A DNA stretch of 8,226 nt from NCBI GenBank assembly GCA_016293365.1, contig JAEDEK010000086.1:1-8226 (forward strand), written 5' to 3'. The stretch is from Bulleidia sp. (GTDB taxonomy: Bacteria; Bacillota_I; Bacilli_A; Erysipelotrichales; Erysipelotrichaceae). The notes beneath the pieces were generated by a model. It had not been told where the DNA came from. It searched no databases and saw nothing but the letters and a program-made list of their open reading frames with translations. The first letter of the stretch is position 1. The number at the start of each line of letters is the position of its first letter. The translations under genes and the position numbers were made by a program. Positions 6,207 to 8,226 of this stretch are shown one piece after another.

Positions 6207-8134
6207 ATGCAGAAAAAACAAATCTCATTACTGGTGGATCATCCGGAAAACAACTTCAGCATTGAAATATGCCGTGGTGCCAAGGCAGCTGCTGATCTTG
6301 ACATCAAGCTGTTCATCCTGTATGGCGGCTATGTTGAGGAAACAACTGAAAACTACAAATACCAGAAAAACAATGTCTATCCTCTGGCACGCCATACCGA
6401 TGGTGCCGTTGTATCTGTTGCCAGTATATGCCGTTCCACATGGGGAAAACAGGATCTTGTAGACATGTTATCCGGTACATCCCTTGTTACCCTTAATGAT
6501 TCCTTTAAAAATGTATCCAACATCCGCTATTCTCCGGATGATGGATTACGGGATGCCCTGTATTACATGATTCACTTCCTGCATAAAAAGAATCTGATCT
6601 TTATCGGTGGACCTCTTTCCAATAACGGTTCCAACCACAGAATTGCCATCTTCCAGGAAGTACTGAAAGAAGATCATCAGGTATTCCATGCAAAACAGAA
6701 AAACAGACAGCAGGGAGATCTGATTCATACATTCCTTGATGAAGCCGGTGATATTGATGCGATTGTATGTGCCAATGATGAACTGGCCATCTGTACATAT
6801 GATGTACTGAAGAAAAGAAACATGAAAGTCGGCGTGATGTTGCTGTGCTTGGCTTTGATGATATATGGAATGCTGTGGAAAACTGTCTGACGACAAAAAT
6901 GGAACAGGCAATTCATACACCAACCTGTCAGAAACTGAATATCTTTCTGTATACCATCTACAATCTTGATTTTGCACGCATTCAGGATAAAACATCCTTC
7001 TCTCCACTGTTTCAGGAAATATCTGAACTGATTGAAATTGAGGATGCCCTCCTGCTTGGCAGACAGCAGATCTGTTATGTATTGTGTTGCTTTACAGAAA
7101 ACATGATTCATCTTGTGGAATATACAGATAAGGCAGAACAGCTGCAGGCAGACTATTTCTGTGACAGACTGTCCCATACATGTATCCGTGCTTTGGACAG
7201 TGGTTCTCTGCAGAAGGAACAGTATTACAGATCCTCCAACAAGGCACTCAATATCGCAGCAAAACGCGTCATGCTGTTTACAACACAGAATGAGTGCTGT
7301 CGTAATATACTGGAAACACTGCGTGACTTCCATGTCAGTCATGGATCACTATTCCTGTTTGATCGGCCATTACGTAATGTCTGTATTCATCAATTGAATC
7401 ATCAGATCATCCGTTATGCCGGAAAACTCGATCATGATGAAATCAGACTGTATTCCAACAGAAAGCTTTCCTTCATGGATATCCCTGCTACGGTATCAGA
7501 TTCTGATGACAGTGTAACTGCCATTCTTTCCATATACAGTCAGGAAGAACTGTATGGTTATCTGACATGTGATCTTAACCGCATTACAGAAACAGAACTG
7601 GAGTTCCTGCGGATTCATATCGGTACAGCCTTACATACATTAACACTGATTGAAAGCATTGAACGTCAGTCTGAAACAGATCCTCTCACCTATCTCTATA
7701 ACCGTAGAGGCTTCTATCGGAATGTATATGATTTCCTTGATACAGTAACAATGCATCAGCAGGCATGGATCATCTATGCAGATATGAACAGACTGAAAAC
7801 AATCAATGATGAATATGGCCATGATGAAGGTGATATGGCAATCGTCAAAGGTGCTGCCATATTAAAGGAAGCATTCCCGATCAACTCCATCATTGCACGC
7901 ATGGGTGGCGATGAATTCCTTGTCATTGCCGGTTTCCCGCAGTCAACTACAGAAGCTGACATTGAAAAGATCATCCAGGATAAAACTGATGTCATCAATA
8001 CAAGAATCACAAGAGCCATCAATGTATCTCTGTCCTGTGGTATTCTGAAAATCGACTTACAGGATCACAGGCTTCTTGATGAAATGATCAATGATGCTGA
8101 TACCATCATGTATCAGAAGAAAACATCAGGATGA
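6207..8134 (+). pseudogene. LacI-like substrate-binding sensor fused to GGDEF diguanylate cyclase, frameshifted
   Basis: With one base restored the gene encodes about 642 residues. Residues 1 to about 225 form a periplasmic-binding/LacI-type ligand domain without signal peptide or HTH: KKQISLLVDHPENNFSIEIC, GAVVSVASI, NLIFIGGPLSNNGSNHRIAIF, IDAIVCANDELAI, VLGFDDIWNAV. A long linker with a possible GAF-like region follows. The C-terminal cyclase has the metal Asp in YADMNRLKTINDEYGHDEGD, the active site RMGGDEF (7898-7918) and the closing ADTIMYQKK helix, so the catalytic parts look intact. It would make c-di-GMP in the cytoplasm in response to a small ligand, perhaps a sugar. The RxxD product-inhibition site is absent (FPIN in its place). 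The break is at 6831-6835: GTC GGC GTG should read GTC GGC CGT GAT GTT GCT, so one C is missing. As written, translation stops at 6888-6890. The rest of the frame is clean, so the loss is recent or a sequencing error. Confidence 0.8.
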
Positions 8135-8149
8135 AAACAGTAACCCCTC

Positions 8150-8184
8150 AGTACAGTCGGATTCCGGCTGTACTTTCCGTTTTC
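8150..8184 (+). terminator. Probable rho-independent terminator after the sensor-GGDEF gene
   Basis: AGTACAGTCGG (8150-8160) pairs with CCGGCTGTACT (8164-8174) across a 3-nt loop, with one G-U pair. It is followed by TTCCGTTTTC, an imperfect T-rich tail. It starts 15 nt after the TGA of the GGDEF gene. I see no supported gene in the 42 nt that remain after it. Confidence 0.7.
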
Positions 8185-8226
8185 AGGCATGTCAGAAACA
8201 TTGATTTTGTTGCATTTTCTGTTATG

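Noticed and set aside
6828..6840. Programmed ribosomal frameshift in the sensor-GGDEF gene
   Set aside because: There is no slippery heptamer at the break; a missing single base explains it more simply.
6725..7342. Minus-strand frame of 205 codons
   Set aside because: It is antisense to the sensor-GGDEF gene across its frameshift, with no recognisable domain or start signal.
8189..8226. Possible new rightward gene start (MSETLILLHFLL) at the right edge
   Set aside because: No ribosome site, only 12 codons visible, and it follows directly on a terminator; not supportable.

Overview
The window looks like a chromosomal segment of a low-to-mid GC Firmicute. The Erysipelotrichaceae or a nearby anaerobic gut or oral lineage is my best guess. 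The basis is the PTS/GH1 sugar locus, a cre-like catabolite site, strong AGGAG-type ribosome sites, and the style of the c-di-GMP and lipoprotein families. This is inference; no rRNA or other taxonomic marker is present.

Left half (about 1-4155), mostly intact. At the left edge lies a fragment of a leftward gene with a PAS-end plus coiled-coil look. Next comes a leftward two-gene beta-glucoside operon: a lactose/cellobiose-type PTS EIIC permease (1840-3150) followed by a GH1 6-phospho-beta-glucosidase (269-1765). A perfect 12-bp inverted repeat lies between the two genes, and a rho-independent terminator follows the second. Divergent from the operon is a LysR-type regulator (3265-4155). The 114-bp gap holds AT-rich promoter sequence and a cre-like site near the permease's presumed transcription start. 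Together they suggest import of a beta-glucoside disaccharide as its 6-phosphate, hydrolysis in the cytoplasm, and control by LysR plus CcpA-type repression. EIIA and EIIB are not in the window.

Right half (about 4156-8226), a decay zone. In order it holds: a small lipoprotein gene broken by two 1-nt insertions and a TGA; an isolated IS3/IS150-like terminal repeat; a leftward C-terminal scrap of a GGDEF diguanylate cyclase; a rightward N-terminally truncated GGDEF-EAL gene with an internal TGA; and a gene for a LacI-like ligand-binding domain fused to an intact GGDEF domain, split by a single 1-nt frameshift. A hairpin terminator follows the last gene. So three, perhaps four, cyclic-di-GMP turnover genes cluster here and nearly all are damaged. 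The last is the least damaged and could be functional if its frameshift is a sequencing error.

I saw no CRISPR array, tRNA, rRNA or complete mobile element. I do not see a clearly new system. The most interesting signals are the clustered decay of c-di-GMP genes, the two in-frame TGA codons, and several unexplained inverted repeats.
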